A stretch of DNA of 64,000 bases. Source: Batillaria attramentaria (Eukaryota > Mollusca > Gastropoda > Batillariidae). Below are positions 1-9,630 of this stretch, in pieces (positions within the stretch are counted from its first letter, which is position 1; each line of letters begins with the position of its first letter). The stretch lies in contig JACVVK020000085.1 in NCBI GenBank assembly GCA_018292915.2, positions 1,106,001-1,170,000 of the forward strand. Reading direction: 5' to 3'. A model generated the notes under the pieces. The model was not told the DNA's origin. It searched no databases and saw only the letters and a list, made by a program, of their open reading frames with translations. Made by a program: the position numbers and the translations under genes.

Positions 1-1189
1 AACTAGGACATCTTATATCAGTTTTGAGGATGGAGAGAGAGAGAGAGAGAGAGAGAGATTATTTAGGAAGACGAAGGAGTTGTATGTCAATCAAACTTTG
101 TACCTGGTATTTCGCCTGGGGTATTTTCGTAATGCAGACTTTCCGGCGACGTGGCTTCGCACTATCCGTCCGTAACGTGACCCAGTTCAGTCATGACCAT
201 CTCCGAGAACAGACGATGACAGTAACGGATGAAGGAGAGAATGTTTGAATATTCATTAATCATGTGGACGAATATATATGTTTTGATAGGATAATAGGTC
301 TGAACCATATGCGTCAACAGGCGGATGTCTCAACCACTAGGCCAAAGTCATCACTCCATTCTGTTCTGTGTACGCACATCAAAAACCCATAAGATAAAAG
401 GCTTTTGGGATAGGCTCATCTATCTTTCATCTCAGATCTTGATTTTACTTTGACGACTATCAATAGTCACAAATCATTTCATTTTCAACCAGCGGGTGTC
501 TCGTATATTTATTCTGGATGTCGGCCACTCCTTCAGGAAGGGAAAGAAATAGACGACTCATTCTGCTTGCCTTCTCTTTCTTCTTTCCTTTCTTCTTCCT
601 GCTCTCTTCTTCTTCTTCTTTTTCTCTCTCTTTTTTTACGGCTTTACATTTCAGTCCAGTCAGTTTTTCCACGCCTGTTTCTCCGCCATGCTTTTTGTAA
701 ACTGGATCAGATGAGCACGTATATAAGTTTTACTTGTTGTGCTCTCTTTCAACATAATACTGTTTACTGCATGACGGTGATCCGGCTTCAATGAATAAAA
801 ATGTTTATTATTTCATTTTAAAAGTCAGTCACAATTTGGGGCTGGGGTGGTAGTGGTGGTGGTGGGGGTGGGGTGGTGGCGGTGGTGGTGGTCGTCGTCG
901 TCAGTTCTTTCAGTTGTCAAACAACAATGCCAGTCTCAACCACAGATCTTGGACGAAACGCAACTACTCGATACTTATGGATGCTTGGAAAAAAACGTCC
1001 AGCAGTGATTAGTTTTTAGAATTATTTGACTTCAAGTTTCACTTCAAATGACTTGAGTATTATACAGCTCGTATAATTTTTCCAGCTGCAATTTGCTAAT
1101 CTGCGAATGGATGATAATAACTGGCTATGCAACGCGAACGTTTTTCAATTGAATTCAGTTCAGTAACACTTTATTTATCCCTTGGGGGC
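1..1189. other. No gene seen; low-complexity stretch
   Basis: A (GA)n run is at 31-57, a pyrimidine-rich tract at about 570-640 and a GGT/GGC-rich tract at 839-903. Reading frames here are short and have no splice, signal-peptide or domain support. I see nothing else definable. Confidence 0.5.
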
Positions 1190-1266
1190 GGTTAAGATGG
1201 GTCACTGGATGGGCGTCAGTAAATGAAAAAAAAAACCCCAACACTTCATTGTCATAATTATATACA

Positions 1267-1328
<62 letters not shown>

Positions 1329-1400
1329 TTAAGATGGGTCACTGGATGGGCGTCAGTAAATGAAAAAAAAAAAACCCAACACGTCATTGTCATATATACA

Positions 1401-1482
<82 letters not shown>
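1190..1482. repeat. Duplicated unit ending in (CA)n, then (TA)n
   Basis: A segment starting GGTTAAGATGGGTCACTGGA occurs twice (about 1191 and 1327). Each copy is followed by an A-run, a CATTGTCAT stretch and a long (CA)n array (1268-1326 and 1403-1459). The second array passes into (AT)n up to 1482. This is a microsatellite amplified together with its flank. Confidence 0.8.
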
Positions 1483-1489
<7 letters not shown>

Positions 1490-1561
1490 GAAACTCCTTG
1501 AGAGCTGTGATCAGCTATTATTCTGTTCAGAATCACATCTCTCAAGGAGTTTCTTTTCTAA
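1482..1561. repeat. Perfect 23-bp inverted repeat forming an 80-bp hairpin
   Basis: The arm at 1482-1504 (TTAGAAAAGAAACTCCTTGA...) is exactly complementary to 1539-1561. After one mismatch the pairing continues with TGTGAT/ATCACA, leaving a loop of about 20 nt. It directly follows a (TA)n run, so a TA-targeted MITE is plausible. A small-RNA precursor cannot be excluded from sequence alone. Confidence 0.75.
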
Positions 1562-2335
1562 TCATTCTGTGTGGATTCTTCCATTTTTAAACTCTTTTGG
1601 GGATGTGCGGAGCCAGCATGACTTTCTTCGTTTTGTAAAGTCAGTCACGTATATATATATATATATATATAATATTTAGCAAATTACATCATCATAATAA
1701 TATCACAAATACGTTTATAATTCGTTTTGTGTTACGTAGAGCTTTTAAAGACTTTTTTCCTGCACAGTACCTGAGTACCCCATGCAGTGGAAACGTGAAA
1801 TTAATGCAGTCACGTTGTGCCACCCTGTTTTACACCCGATGACAGGGTAACGCTAACGTTCCTGTAGTCCATCATCTTCAAAATAGTTGGTGTGTCAAGT
1901 ACGTAGTTCTCGGCCATAGTCTGACGTAAGAAAACGCCGGACTGACAGCATATAAAATAGTTGTCATGTGCGTAGGCCTACGAGGTCCTCAGGATGTTCA
2001 TCAAAGAAAACGTTTGCTGTTCGTGGACGGTGCAATACATGACTACTTGCCTTACATTGACGACACGCAAATGACAATCATATGACAGATACACTGCCCC
2101 TCATCCGTTCTCCACCTCCCCCCCCCCCCCGCCCGCCCGCCTCTCCATAAATCTATTGGCTTGAGCCGGCGTTGCCGAGCGGCAAAGCGTTAATAATAAT
2201 AATAATAGGGCGCCTATCCCCGGGGAACGAGCTGTAGGCGCCTTACAATCTAAAACCGAAGTGAAAAAAAAAAACATAAAAACAACCCATTCACTCAGTG
2301 AACACTATGTAAGAACAACTAATAAAGTAAAAGAG
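1562..2335. other. No gene seen; tRNA-like fragment and C-rich tract
   Basis: There is a (TA)n run at 1651-1670, a poly-C tract near 2118-2140, and near 2160-2260 a GCCGAGCGGCAAAGCG segment with (TAA)n and GGCGCCTTACAA, which looks like a decayed retroposon tail. No coding potential is seen. Confidence 0.4.
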
Positions 2336-2339
2336 CGCG

Positions 2340-2386
<47 letters not shown>
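2336..2386. repeat. (GC)n(AC)n microsatellite
   Basis: A run of alternating GC passes into alternating AC. Minus-strand cysteine/valine reading frames over it are artefacts of the repeat. Confidence 0.9.
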
Positions 2387-2389
<3 letters not shown>

Positions 2390-2676
2390 AGATCAACAGG
2401 AAGAAAACCGAGCTGACGAAGATCAACACTACTTCCAACACACCAGTTCAGAACTCCGCCCAGCGAAACATCACGCAGGAGACCTCGGTTTTGGGTTGGA
2501 TTAATCAGGCTGAATTCTAAACTGAGACTAGCAGACGACTTTCCGCTTGGCAAAACAACAACAACAACAACCAAAACCCAAACAACAACGACAACAACAA
2601 ACCAACATGCAAACAAAACTTCCGTTCACTAAGAGAAATGTGTTTACTCACGATCCTGCAGACACACCAAACAGAA

Positions 2677-2737
2677 TGAGTGGGTGAGTTTTTAGGGCCT
2701 AACGCCGCGCAAGCCACAAAGACTAATTCGCGGCTGC
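2677..2737 (-). repeat. Ultrashort stem-loop retroposon-like element, copy 1
   Basis: It contains GTGAGTTTTTAGGGCCTAAC followed by GCCGCGCAAGCC and ends in TTCGCGGCTG. It is the same family as the copies at 15113-15177 and 19022-19082. The CCGCG...CGCGG arms can pair. Read on the minus strand the element ends in ACTCACCCACTCA, a tail-like simple repeat. Target duplication is not clear for this copy. Confidence 0.6.
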
Positions 2738-2746
2738 ACATGAAAA

Positions 2747-2813
2747 ACAATTGAATGTGATAGTTTTTTTCATTATGCTATGGCATAATGAAAAAAAACC
2801 TATCACATTCATT
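2747..2813. repeat. Near-perfect hairpin (fold-back element)
   Basis: The left arm 2747-2778 ends in CATTATGC; the right arm 2783-2813 begins GCATAATG. They pair over about 30 bp with one unpaired base, around a 4-base loop (TATG). The arms include TGAATGTGATAG and CTATCACATTCA. It lies just beyond the stem-loop element at 2677-2737. Confidence 0.75.
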
Positions 2814-2899
2814 TGTTTTGAGTAGTGCTTTGTAGAGGTTGTGGCACATCCTCTGACACCTACATTTTCCAGATTCAATCCTGCAGAACTAAATCATTC

Positions 2900-3262
2900 G
2901 GTCAGGGTTCCTTCCGTTTCCAGGCCCCTGTGACTTAGAATCAACTCCTCTTGCAATCAGAAACAGTTCAAACAAGGAATCCTTCAAGTCCCGACTGAAA
3001 ACCCATCTCTTCATCCTCACCCTCTCATAGCTGTGCCATGTCGTTCTGCTGGTGTGAGTGCGTGTGTGGGCAGGGAACGGGTGTGTTTGGTTGTGGATAA
3101 TGAGTTTTATTAGTTTTTATCTGTTTTGTCAGTTTTACCTGTCTTGTGTTTGTTTTATCTGTCTTTTGTGTTTTCTTGTGTCTTAATATGAATAAATATG
3201 TATTTTATGTAAAGCGCTTAGAGCTTAGATAAGGTTAGGCGCTATATACATATTCTTTTTTT
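2900..3262 (+). mobile_element. 5'-truncated LINE fragment (reverse transcriptase ORF C-terminus and 3' tail)
   Basis: Reading through frame breaks, the sequence resembles the end of a non-LTR retrotransposon ORF: a TWNQLPL-like motif, then KESFKSRLKTHLF. A U-rich 3' region follows and ends in AAGCGCTTAGAGCTTAG and GGCGCTATATACAT, a tail type seen elsewhere in the window. It is too short and broken to be functional. Clade (CR1/L2-like) is a guess. Confidence 0.55.
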
Positions 3263-3438
3263 TTATAATTGTTGGGATGGAGTGATGCTAGTACCGCCTG
3301 CAGCTTAGATAGGGTTTTCTTGCTTATAACTCAACAGACAGTGATCATATCTTCCAAATTGTTATTGCTTTATTCGCTTTATTCATCATGAACCTCAGCT
3401 ACTTCAACAAAAACAGTAACCATGACAACAACAACAAC

Positions 3439-3508
<70 letters not shown>
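3439..3508. repeat. (AC)n microsatellite
   Basis: Seventy bases of almost pure AC preceded by (AAC)n. The frame reading (TH)n across it is not a gene. Confidence 0.95.
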
Positions 3509-3513
<5 letters not shown>

Positions 3514-4020
3514 CCGGCAAAGACATTCAAACCAATATCAATGACAAAGAATGAAGAGAAGAATCATTTATCATTCATGTTTTATTCGACTGACTGGGTG
3601 ATTCAGATGTTTTATGAAAACTTGAGCTGGGTATGGTACAGTAAACAGACCATTGGAGTATTGGAACGCCATTCCTGGGAATGAGAAGCACACCATTAAA
3701 AGACCCGAGGAATTAATGAAAACAAAGATGCTGGAAAACTTCATTCACAACTGCCACATATCTGGGAAAAATCCTGACGCCAGAGCAACGAATCGCCACA
3801 GTTGGGTCCCAGCATGCACCTTCGCCTAACGTGTTCACACACGAGACTAGTGTAAAGGAAGGTTCAGCAGAACTTGATACACATTCCGGACAAGTGTGAA
3901 AGCTACGTCTAGCAGCAGAGATGGTGGGTTGTTTGAATTCTCAGTGGCATGCAGTCGGCGCAATAGTCCCAGAGGTACAGTGTCCGAGTGTCTCTAAAAG
4001 CTGAAAGGCGTTCGGTTGGT
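3509..4020. other. Probable 3' flank or 3' UTR of MG-A
   Basis: This lies downstream of the minus-strand MG-A stop codon. I found no close poly(A) signal; the nearest minus-strand AATAAA (TTTATT on +) is near 3580. No other coding signal is seen. Confidence 0.3.
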
Positions 4021-4247
4021 TTACATCGTAGCACCTCCCATTGGCATTCCTCCAAACATACCGCCTCCACCGCCGCCTAGTTGGCCCATCAGCATCTGGA
4101 TCATGCAGATCATCCGCATCATGCCGCCTCCCATGGCTCCCATTCCCTCTCCTCCGCTAAACAGGATCATGGGACACATCTGTCCCAGCCCACCCATCAT
4201 ACCACCGCCCGCTCCGCCACCTTGCCCCATGAGGGCTGGCATCATCA
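4021..4247 (-). CDS. MG-A exon encoding the Met/Gly-rich mature region
   Basis: It begins at 4247 after the acceptor AG (4249-4248), preceded by a pyrimidine-rich tract, and ends with TAA at 4023-4021. It encodes 74 residues ending MGGATM. The proline-rich plus-strand frames over it are shadows. Confidence 0.8.
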
Positions 4248-4490
4248 CTGGAGGAAACAAAGTGAACGCAATCAAGTTTAATGTTTGCCATTGATTAGCG
4301 CGGATTGTCTACAGCCGGGCCACTTGGCCGCTTCGGTGTGGGTGGGGGTGAATAAGTGGGATGCAAGTGGGAAACTGAGGGGGGCAGGGGGGAGGTGGCT
4401 TAAATGTTTGTGAACTCAACGGACGGAATAAATGAATAAATTGTGTAAAAGTTATCCGAGCAAATCTTACGCTCTTTGTGTCTGTCTGTC

Positions 4491-4550
<60 letters not shown>

Positions 4551-4757
4551 ACATGCACGCATGCACGCATGCACACGCACGCACGCACGCACACACACAC
4601 ACACAGCTCCAAAAACGTGTTACATAAATTAATTACACTCGAATCACGTGAATAATGTGAAATTATTCTTACTCATTCTGAACAGCATATCCCCCTGTGC
4701 GAAGGTGCTCATAACCAGGCATGAGACCAGGCACACAGCAAAAAGAATCTTGAACAT
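4021..4757 (-). CDS. MG-A: secreted methionine/glycine-rich protein, 103 aa (2 coding exons)
   Basis: Coding exons are 4757..4673 and 4247..4021 (join on minus). Exon 1 gives 28 residues with a typical signal peptide (MFKILFAVCLVSCLV..., likely cut after STFA, leaving Gln21). The donor is A|GTAAGA and the acceptor TTTCCTCCAG|TG, phase 1, so the split codon is ATG. The mature part of about 83 residues is roughly a quarter Met and a third Gly, with blocks such as GGGAGGGMMGG and MIQMLMGQLGGGGGG. It has two Cys, only a few charged residues and no recognised domain. The start ATG lies 6 nt after an acceptor-like CAG (4764-4766), so a non-coding first exon is expected upstream but was not located. 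I do not recognise the family. A secreted structural role, or metal binding through Met, is inference only. It is one of four similar genes in this window. Confidence 0.8.
4496..4606. repeat. (CT)n(CA)n compound microsatellite in the MG-A intron
   Basis: A CT run passes into CA, then ATGC/ACGC-type interruptions, then CA again. It occupies part of the 425-bp intron between the two MG-A coding exons. Confidence 0.9.
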
Positions 4758-4763
4758 GGTTAT
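4673..4763 (-). CDS. MG-A exon with short 5' UTR and signal peptide
   Basis: It begins after TTTTCAG (AG at 4765-4764), has 6 nt of leader (ATAACC), ATG at 4757, and ends at 4673 before GTAAGA. The hydrophobic core is ILFAVCLVSCLV. Confidence 0.75.
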
Positions 4764-4897
4764 CTGAAAAGCACACAAAGAAGCCAGATTTATTTTACAT
4801 GTATTTACATCCAGTTTTACCGTGACCTGGTAGAAATCCTTGTTGCTTGCACGGCGTAAAGTCACAACTAACTAACTACTATCTCAAAAACCAATAC

Positions 4898-4915
4898 ACC
4901 ACCACCACCACCACC

Positions 4916-4973
<58 letters not shown>

Positions 4974-4975
4974 AC
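4898..4975. repeat. (ACC)n(AAC)n trinucleotide array
   Basis: Tandem ACC changes to tandem AAC for about 75 bp. Non-coding. Confidence 0.9.
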
Positions 4976-5063
4976 ATTCAATGAAATGGCTCAGGATAGT
5001 AATTAGGCAAAGTTCTTCGTTACGTGTGAATGCCAGCTTAGACCAAAATCACGTGTATTATGG

Positions 5064-5232
5064 GGGGAGCCGGGGTGGTCGAATGGTAGAGCGTTGGACT
5101 TCTAATGCTCGGGTCGTGAGTTCGATCCCGGCTGGGGCCAAATATTTGTGCTGGCTTTTTCATCGTTGCCCCGTCTTTGATATCACCCTATGTGGCGGAA
5201 AAGGACGTTAAACCCCCAAACACCCAACCACC
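5064..5232 (+). mobile_element. SINE-A, full-length tRNA-derived SINE
   Basis: The tRNA-like head has an A box (TGGTCGAATGG) and a B box (GAGTTCGATCCC). It is followed by CCAAATATTTGTGCTGGC, a conserved body (CGTCTTTGATATCACC, AAAAGGACGTTAAAC) and a CACCCAACCA tail. A 14-bp target duplication, CACGTGTATTATGG, flanks it at 5050-5063 and 5233-5246. Confidence 0.9.
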
Positions 5233-5246
5233 CACGTGTATTATGG

Positions 5247-5940
5247 AAACTGTTTAATGTTGGGTGCTGCCTTAAACTCTATACACAATTGAAGATGAAA
5301 AGCTGTATTCATTAGTATGATGATTTAAAAATAAGAGTAGATGGAGATCTTTTGCGCAGCCGATGTACCTAACGTTTGTTAAATACGTCTAACCTTACTT
5401 CTGATGTACAGTGTATTATAGCCAAGTTTATACAATATACACGGCGCCAAAATTGTGGAACTCTCTCCCTGAGACAGTGAAGGAGGCAGTCAGCATTACC
5501 GCATTCCGGAAGCGCCTGAAGACTTATCTTTTCAGTGCCGCGCGCCAGTAATCATCTGCAGTTTTTTTGTTGTTTTTTTACTATCCTTACGTTTTTTACT
5601 TTCCTTTCAAAACCTCTCCCTAAGCGCCGTGAGAACTCAGTTAAGGTGGAGCCGTGCGCTATAAGATAGATTATTTCGACGCCTTCACAAGCGAAACTGT
5701 TCAAGAACAGAAGTGGACCTTTTTGAAGTCCAGTAATGCTGGAATTGTAAGTTTGACAGTAGGAATTTGCCGCCAGAAAGAACCCATGAAAGGCCACCGA
5801 TGTACACGGAATGAATAAACTATGCTTCCCCAAATAATGAACATTTGAACTGGGCGGATAGCGAGTAAATAACTGTGGGAAAGAGACGATTTATAAATGC
5901 ACGACCACTTCCCTGACATAGCCGTGATCGTACTTATTAA
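5247..5940 (+). mobile_element. LINE fragment (about 5424-5552) in otherwise empty sequence
   Basis: From about 5424 the plus strand reads TAPKLWNSLPETVKEA, then FRKRLKTYLFSAAR and a stop: the conserved C-terminus of a non-LTR retrotransposon ORF2. A tail ends near 5672 in GTGCGCTATAAGATAG. The remaining sequence to 5940 shows no gene. Confidence 0.6.
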
Positions 5941-6471
5941 ACAGTTGGTATAAGCTGGAGGGACGAAAGTGTCGAAACGGTATAAAAAGCTATTTATAAG
6001 TTGTTGCTCCGCTCTTGTCCACTCCAGTCATTTCAACTTGTGATAAAGCACATGATGTTTATCTTCTCTGCCATAGGCAATATGACATTCTACCATAAAC
6101 CATTGTCCTGTCATCCACCCCCCCCCCACCCCCGACCCTCGCCTCCGGCAATGTCGAAGCCGTACTCTTTCTTTCCTCTACATACACTTTGCCCTTCCGT
6201 AGTCCTTGCAAGAGATATGTCGTCCTATAGACGCGATGTTTCCTGTCATTGTAACCTCTTTGCGAACGCTTGGTTCAGGCCCCCGCACGGTTGATATAAG
6301 CTGGTATAAGCTGGAAGGACTTAAGTCGAAACGGTAATAAAAATCTATTTATAAGTTGTTGCTCTTCTCTTGTGCACTCCTGTCATTTTAACTTGTGATA
6401 AAGCAAACGATATTTATCTTCTCCACCACAGGTAATATGACATTCTACCATAAACCATTGTCCTGTTATAA
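5941..6471 (+). repeat. Direct duplication (5941-6110 and 6297-6471) with a repeat between
   Basis: Both copies carry TATAAGCTGGA, a GTCGAAACGGTA stretch, CTATTTATAAGTTGTTGCTC and ATTCTACCATAAACCATTGT. Between them, 6111-6293 is a different repeat whose close relative is at about 8645-8856 (shared CTTTGCCCTT...CCGTAGTCC and CAAGAGATATG). The second repeat may have inserted into one arm of the duplication. Confidence 0.7.
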
Positions 6472-7262
6472 TGCCGAAGAGAAGAACAAGAAAGGAAAAC
6501 AAATATTTTAAAGACAATGAAACTTGAAAACAAAAAATCGAGAAAGGGCAGCTACTTGTAAGCTAAATTGTCTTAACTTTGAATTACCAAAGAGAAAAAC
6601 AAGAAAGCAATAATTCTGTAGAGAATACCGTGAGTTCGAATCCCGCCGGCTGGGGCCAAATATTTGTGCTGGCCTTTTTTCTCGTTGCCCCGTCTTTGAT
6701 ATCACCCTTATGTGGTGGAAAAGGACGTTAAACTCCCAAACACCCACCCCCTGTAGAGAATACTGAACCTTGAAAAAAATATCGTGTCGGGGCAGCTATT
6801 TGCAAGCTGTACTGTCTTACCTTTGAATTACCAAAGAGAAGAACAAGAAATCTATTCATTATAGAGAATACTGAAAATTGAAAAAAAACAAACAAAAAAA
6901 CTAAAACTGGCGAAGGGGCAACAGCTTGTAAGATGAATTGTCTTACCTTTGAATTACCCAAGAGAAAAACAAGAAAGCAATAATTCTGTAGAAAATACTG
7001 AAACTTGAAAAAAATCGTGAAGGGCCACCTAATTGTAAGCTAAATTGCCTTACCTTTGAAACACCAAAGAGAAAATAAGAAAGCAATAATTCTTTAAAGA
7101 ATACTGAAACTTGAAACAAAAGCGTGAAAGGGCAGCAACTTGTCAGCTGAATTGTCTTACATTTGAATTACCAAAGAGCAAACAAGAAAGCAGCATTCTT
7201 TATAAAGAATACTGAAGCTTGAAAAAAAAATCGTAAAAGGGCAGCAACCTGTCAACTGAAAA
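6472..7262. repeat. Degenerate ~120-bp tandem array, about six units
   Basis: Each unit carries CTTACCTTTGAATTACCAAA, GAGAAAAACAAGAAAGCAAT, then AGAATACTGAAACTTGAAAA and an AGGGCAGCAACTTGTAAGCT-like part. A SINE (6629-6750) interrupts it. On the minus strand every unit contains CAAAG|GTAAG, which looks like a splice donor. Confidence 0.8.
6629..6750 (+). mobile_element. SINE-A, 5'-truncated at the B box
   Basis: It starts CGTGAGTTCGAATCCC and runs to CACCCACCCC. A 13-bp target duplication (CTGTAGAGAATAC) flanks it at 6616-6628 and 6751-6763, within one unit of the 120-bp array. The A box is missing. Confidence 0.9.
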
Positions 7263-7992
7263 ACTTCATGCTCACCTGTTTGTGTGATGACACCAACAAA
7301 GACGTTGAATGTTACGTTGACCAGCAGCGACAAGTAGGCCTGCTTTATTTGACAATGCTCCCAGTGGCTCGAACAGCGAACCCCGTCTGGATTTAAAGAC
7401 ACCCAAGACTGCGTCACAGGCAATAAATCACCATGGTATTTACTTACGGTTGACAGTTCTGGGCTAGGGATGGTACGCCTAATCATAAAGTACAAGCAAA
7501 GGGAGGGAGGGAGGGAGGGGGTGTAGAGAGAAAGGGAAGAAGAAAGAGAAGCCTTACAACCTGATCATGTCAAATGCGGTGACAGTTCTTGTTTGTCGTC
7601 GGTTTAAAAACACGCATCCATCATTCCGGGATCCATTTTTGGCCGTTACTGCTTACATTGCCCGCGCTTAAGATTCAAATGAAGTCCGCAATTAATCCTG
7701 TGTGAAGCGCGTGGATCATAACATTCCTCGTATATTTTTAACACTGTTTTTGACATCGCAAAGGGTGGTACTACGCGTATCGGAGGATAGGTCACCCCAA
7801 AAGTAGGCCGTCTTTCGTCAACACACTCACTCATTAGCTGCTTCGGGTACAGAATACAGAAGAGTAGAGTACACAGGATGATTTATGGGTAGAGTATAAT
7901 TTTATGTGGACATTACAGTAAAGACCAACAACCCAGAGGCAGCTTCAGATCAGTTGACAACAAAAGGGTACAGTGTATTAAATTTTAAGAGC
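7263..7992. other. No gene seen
   Basis: A short (GGGA)n run is at about 7499-7520. A donor-like CAACC|GTAAGTAA on the minus strand at about 7460 could belong to a non-coding first exon for MG-A, but there is no TATA/CRE pair in support. Nothing else was identified. Confidence 0.3.
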
Positions 7993-8375
7993 GGGGTGGG
8001 TGGGTGTTTGAGAGTTCAACGCCCCCTTGCCAACCCATATGGGTAATAATAATTGTCAGAGGCGGGACAACGAGAAAAAGGCCAGCGTATATGACTCCGA
8101 ACTCACGACTCGAGCATTGAAAGTCCGACGCCTAACCATTCGGCTATCCCGAATATTTCGGAACCAGGATAAATCGGAACCGGTTCCCAAAAATCCTAGG
8201 ATATTTCGGAACCATTCCCATTTATCCTAGGATAACCCTAACCCTATTCCCATTTATCCTAGGATATCCTAGGATAAATCGGAATGGTTCGGAAAAATCC
8301 TGCCACCAGGACCAGGATAAATCGGAATGGTTCCCATTCGTCCGGTTCCGAAATATCCTGTGACACCGGCTCCCC
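7993..8375 (-). mobile_element. Degenerate SINE-A interrupted by a fold-back element
   Basis: Minus-strand SINE-A sequence runs from 7993 to about 8144 (tail, body, B box, start of the A box). It resumes at 8364-8375 with CACCGGCTCCCC, the expected 5' end. The interruption is the palindromic element at about 8145-8363, so the fold-back inserted after the SINE did. Confidence 0.65.
8145..8363. mobile_element. Palindromic fold-back element (MITE-like)
   Basis: The two ends share the inverted sequence ATATTTCGGAACC. Inside, AGGATAAATCGGAATGGTTC and its complement recur several times around the palindrome TATCCTAGGATA. There is no ORF. The CCCTAACCCT near 8235 is part of this element and is not a telomere repeat. 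Confidence 0.65.
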
Positions 8376-8640
8376 GTGTAAACAAGAGGATTGAAGAAAC
8401 TTATGTATATATTATGTATTATTAAATTAAAATATGTAAATATTTCTGAGCAGATCCTTTCCAGGATTTACATTCCAATTTTTCTCTCGAGACAAGATGT
8501 ACATCAATGTATGTGTTTCTACAGGTTCTGCAATGTTAAGAGCAAGGTGTTTTCTAGAAAGTGTGATGTAAAAGAGACCCCGGCCACGGAGATACATTTC
8601 ATTTTGCGTAACATGACAGCGCTATGGAAGTCGCGTGTTT
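8376..8640. other. No gene seen
   Basis: AT-rich sequence without domain, signal-peptide or splice support. Confidence 0.3.
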
Positions 8641-8644
8641 AGAT

Positions 8645-8856
8645 GTATTGCACCCCTCCCCCCCCCCCCTCCTCCTCCCCCTCGCCCCCGGCAATCTCGA
8701 AGCCGTACTCTCGCTTTTCTCTACATACACTTTGCCCTTTCCGTAGTCCTTGCAAGAGATATGAGTCGTCCTAAAGATGCGATGTTTTCTGTCATTGTAA
8801 CCTTTTCTTGCGTACGCTTGATTCAGGCCCCCAGACGGTTGACAGAAGAGGTCTGA
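8645..8856 (+). repeat. Second copy of the 6111-6293 repeat
   Basis: It shares a poly-C start, GAAGCCGTACTCT, CTACATACACTTTGCCCTTT, CGTAGTCCTTGCAAGAGATA, ATGCGATGTTT and TCAGGCCCCCAGACGGTTGA with 6111-6293. It is non-coding. Confidence 0.75.
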
Positions 8857-8967
8857 GTCAGCCACAGAACCTTAAACCCGCATTCTTATACTATTACAAC
8901 GGTTCCACAGAGGACTGCTTTTGCTTTAGGATCAGCTGCGCGTGTAAGTGCGGGCGGCTGAACGCTC

Positions 8968-9052
8968 GAAATGAGTGAGTGAATTTTTCGTGCTTCAAGC
9001 CGCGCAAGCACCAACGACTACTTCACGGCTAAGTGTGCCTGCACTACGTGAA
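8968..9052 (-). repeat. Ultrashort stem-loop element, longer diverged copy
   Basis: GAGTGAGTGAATTTTTCGTG, then AAGCCGCGCAAGCACC and TTCACGGCT, match the family at 15113-15177. Beyond the stem it continues with CTGCACTACGTGAAAAACAA, also partly visible after copy 1. The family may therefore have a longer form. Confidence 0.5.
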
Positions 9053-9449
9053 AAACAAACACCAAAAATGTACTGCTGGACAAATGATGCAAACTGGTCT
9101 ACGGGGCAGTATAAACTTAGGACATGCAGGAGACACTGCACCTTCATGCTAATTTATCGAACTCCCGATTACAAAAAAGCTCGAGATGGTCTATCATAAT
9201 GAAAAGTAGAGCTCTAAATGCGGGTACACTATCGTTTGCTGGCCGTGTGAACCAGACAGCTGCAGAACGTTTAGGATCCAATCTTACGATTACCAGGCTG
9301 CAGAGGCTCCTTCTGGTTTGCAGTGGCTTGTTCTTTTAACCAGTCTTATCATATAGTGGGCAGGAGGTGTTCGGGGTCGGACTCTTTAGAGATAAACAAT
9401 TATGTGCAAGAAATTAGAAGAAATTCCCGGCGATGCAGCCAAATGAATG
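9053..9449. other. No gene seen
   Basis: Short open frames only; no recognisable signal. Confidence 0.3.
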
Positions 9450-9455
9450 ATGGAT

Positions 9456-9630
9456 GGGTGGAGAGGGGTGGATGGGTGTTTAACGTCCTTTTCCACCAAC
9501 ATACGGGTGATACCAAAGACGGCGCAAGGATGAAAAAGCTAGCACAAATATTTGGCCCCAGCCGGGATTCGAACTCACCACCCGAGCATTGGAAGTCCGA
9601 CGCTCTACCGTTCGGCCACCCCGGCTCCCC
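9456..9630 (-). mobile_element. SINE-A, full-length, minus
   Basis: The plus strand shows GGATGGGTGTTTAACGTCCT, CACAAATATTTGGCCCCAGC, GGGATTCGAACTC (B box) and CCGTTCGGCCACCCCGGCTC (A box). A target duplication is not obvious. Confidence 0.85.

Noticed and set aside
4016..4294. Plus-strand proline-rich frames (also at 23555-23956 and 53351-53587)
   Set aside because: They mirror the Met/Gly exons. The minus strand has signal-peptide exons, matching splice phase and promoters; the plus strand has none of these.
5064..5150. Apparent tRNA gene (A and B boxes, also in the other SINE copies)
   Set aside because: The sequence does not end at the tRNA 3' end but runs into a conserved SINE body and is flanked by target duplications; many copies are truncated.
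8233..8245. CCCTAACCCT telomere-like motif
   Set aside because: It occurs once and is part of the fold-back element.
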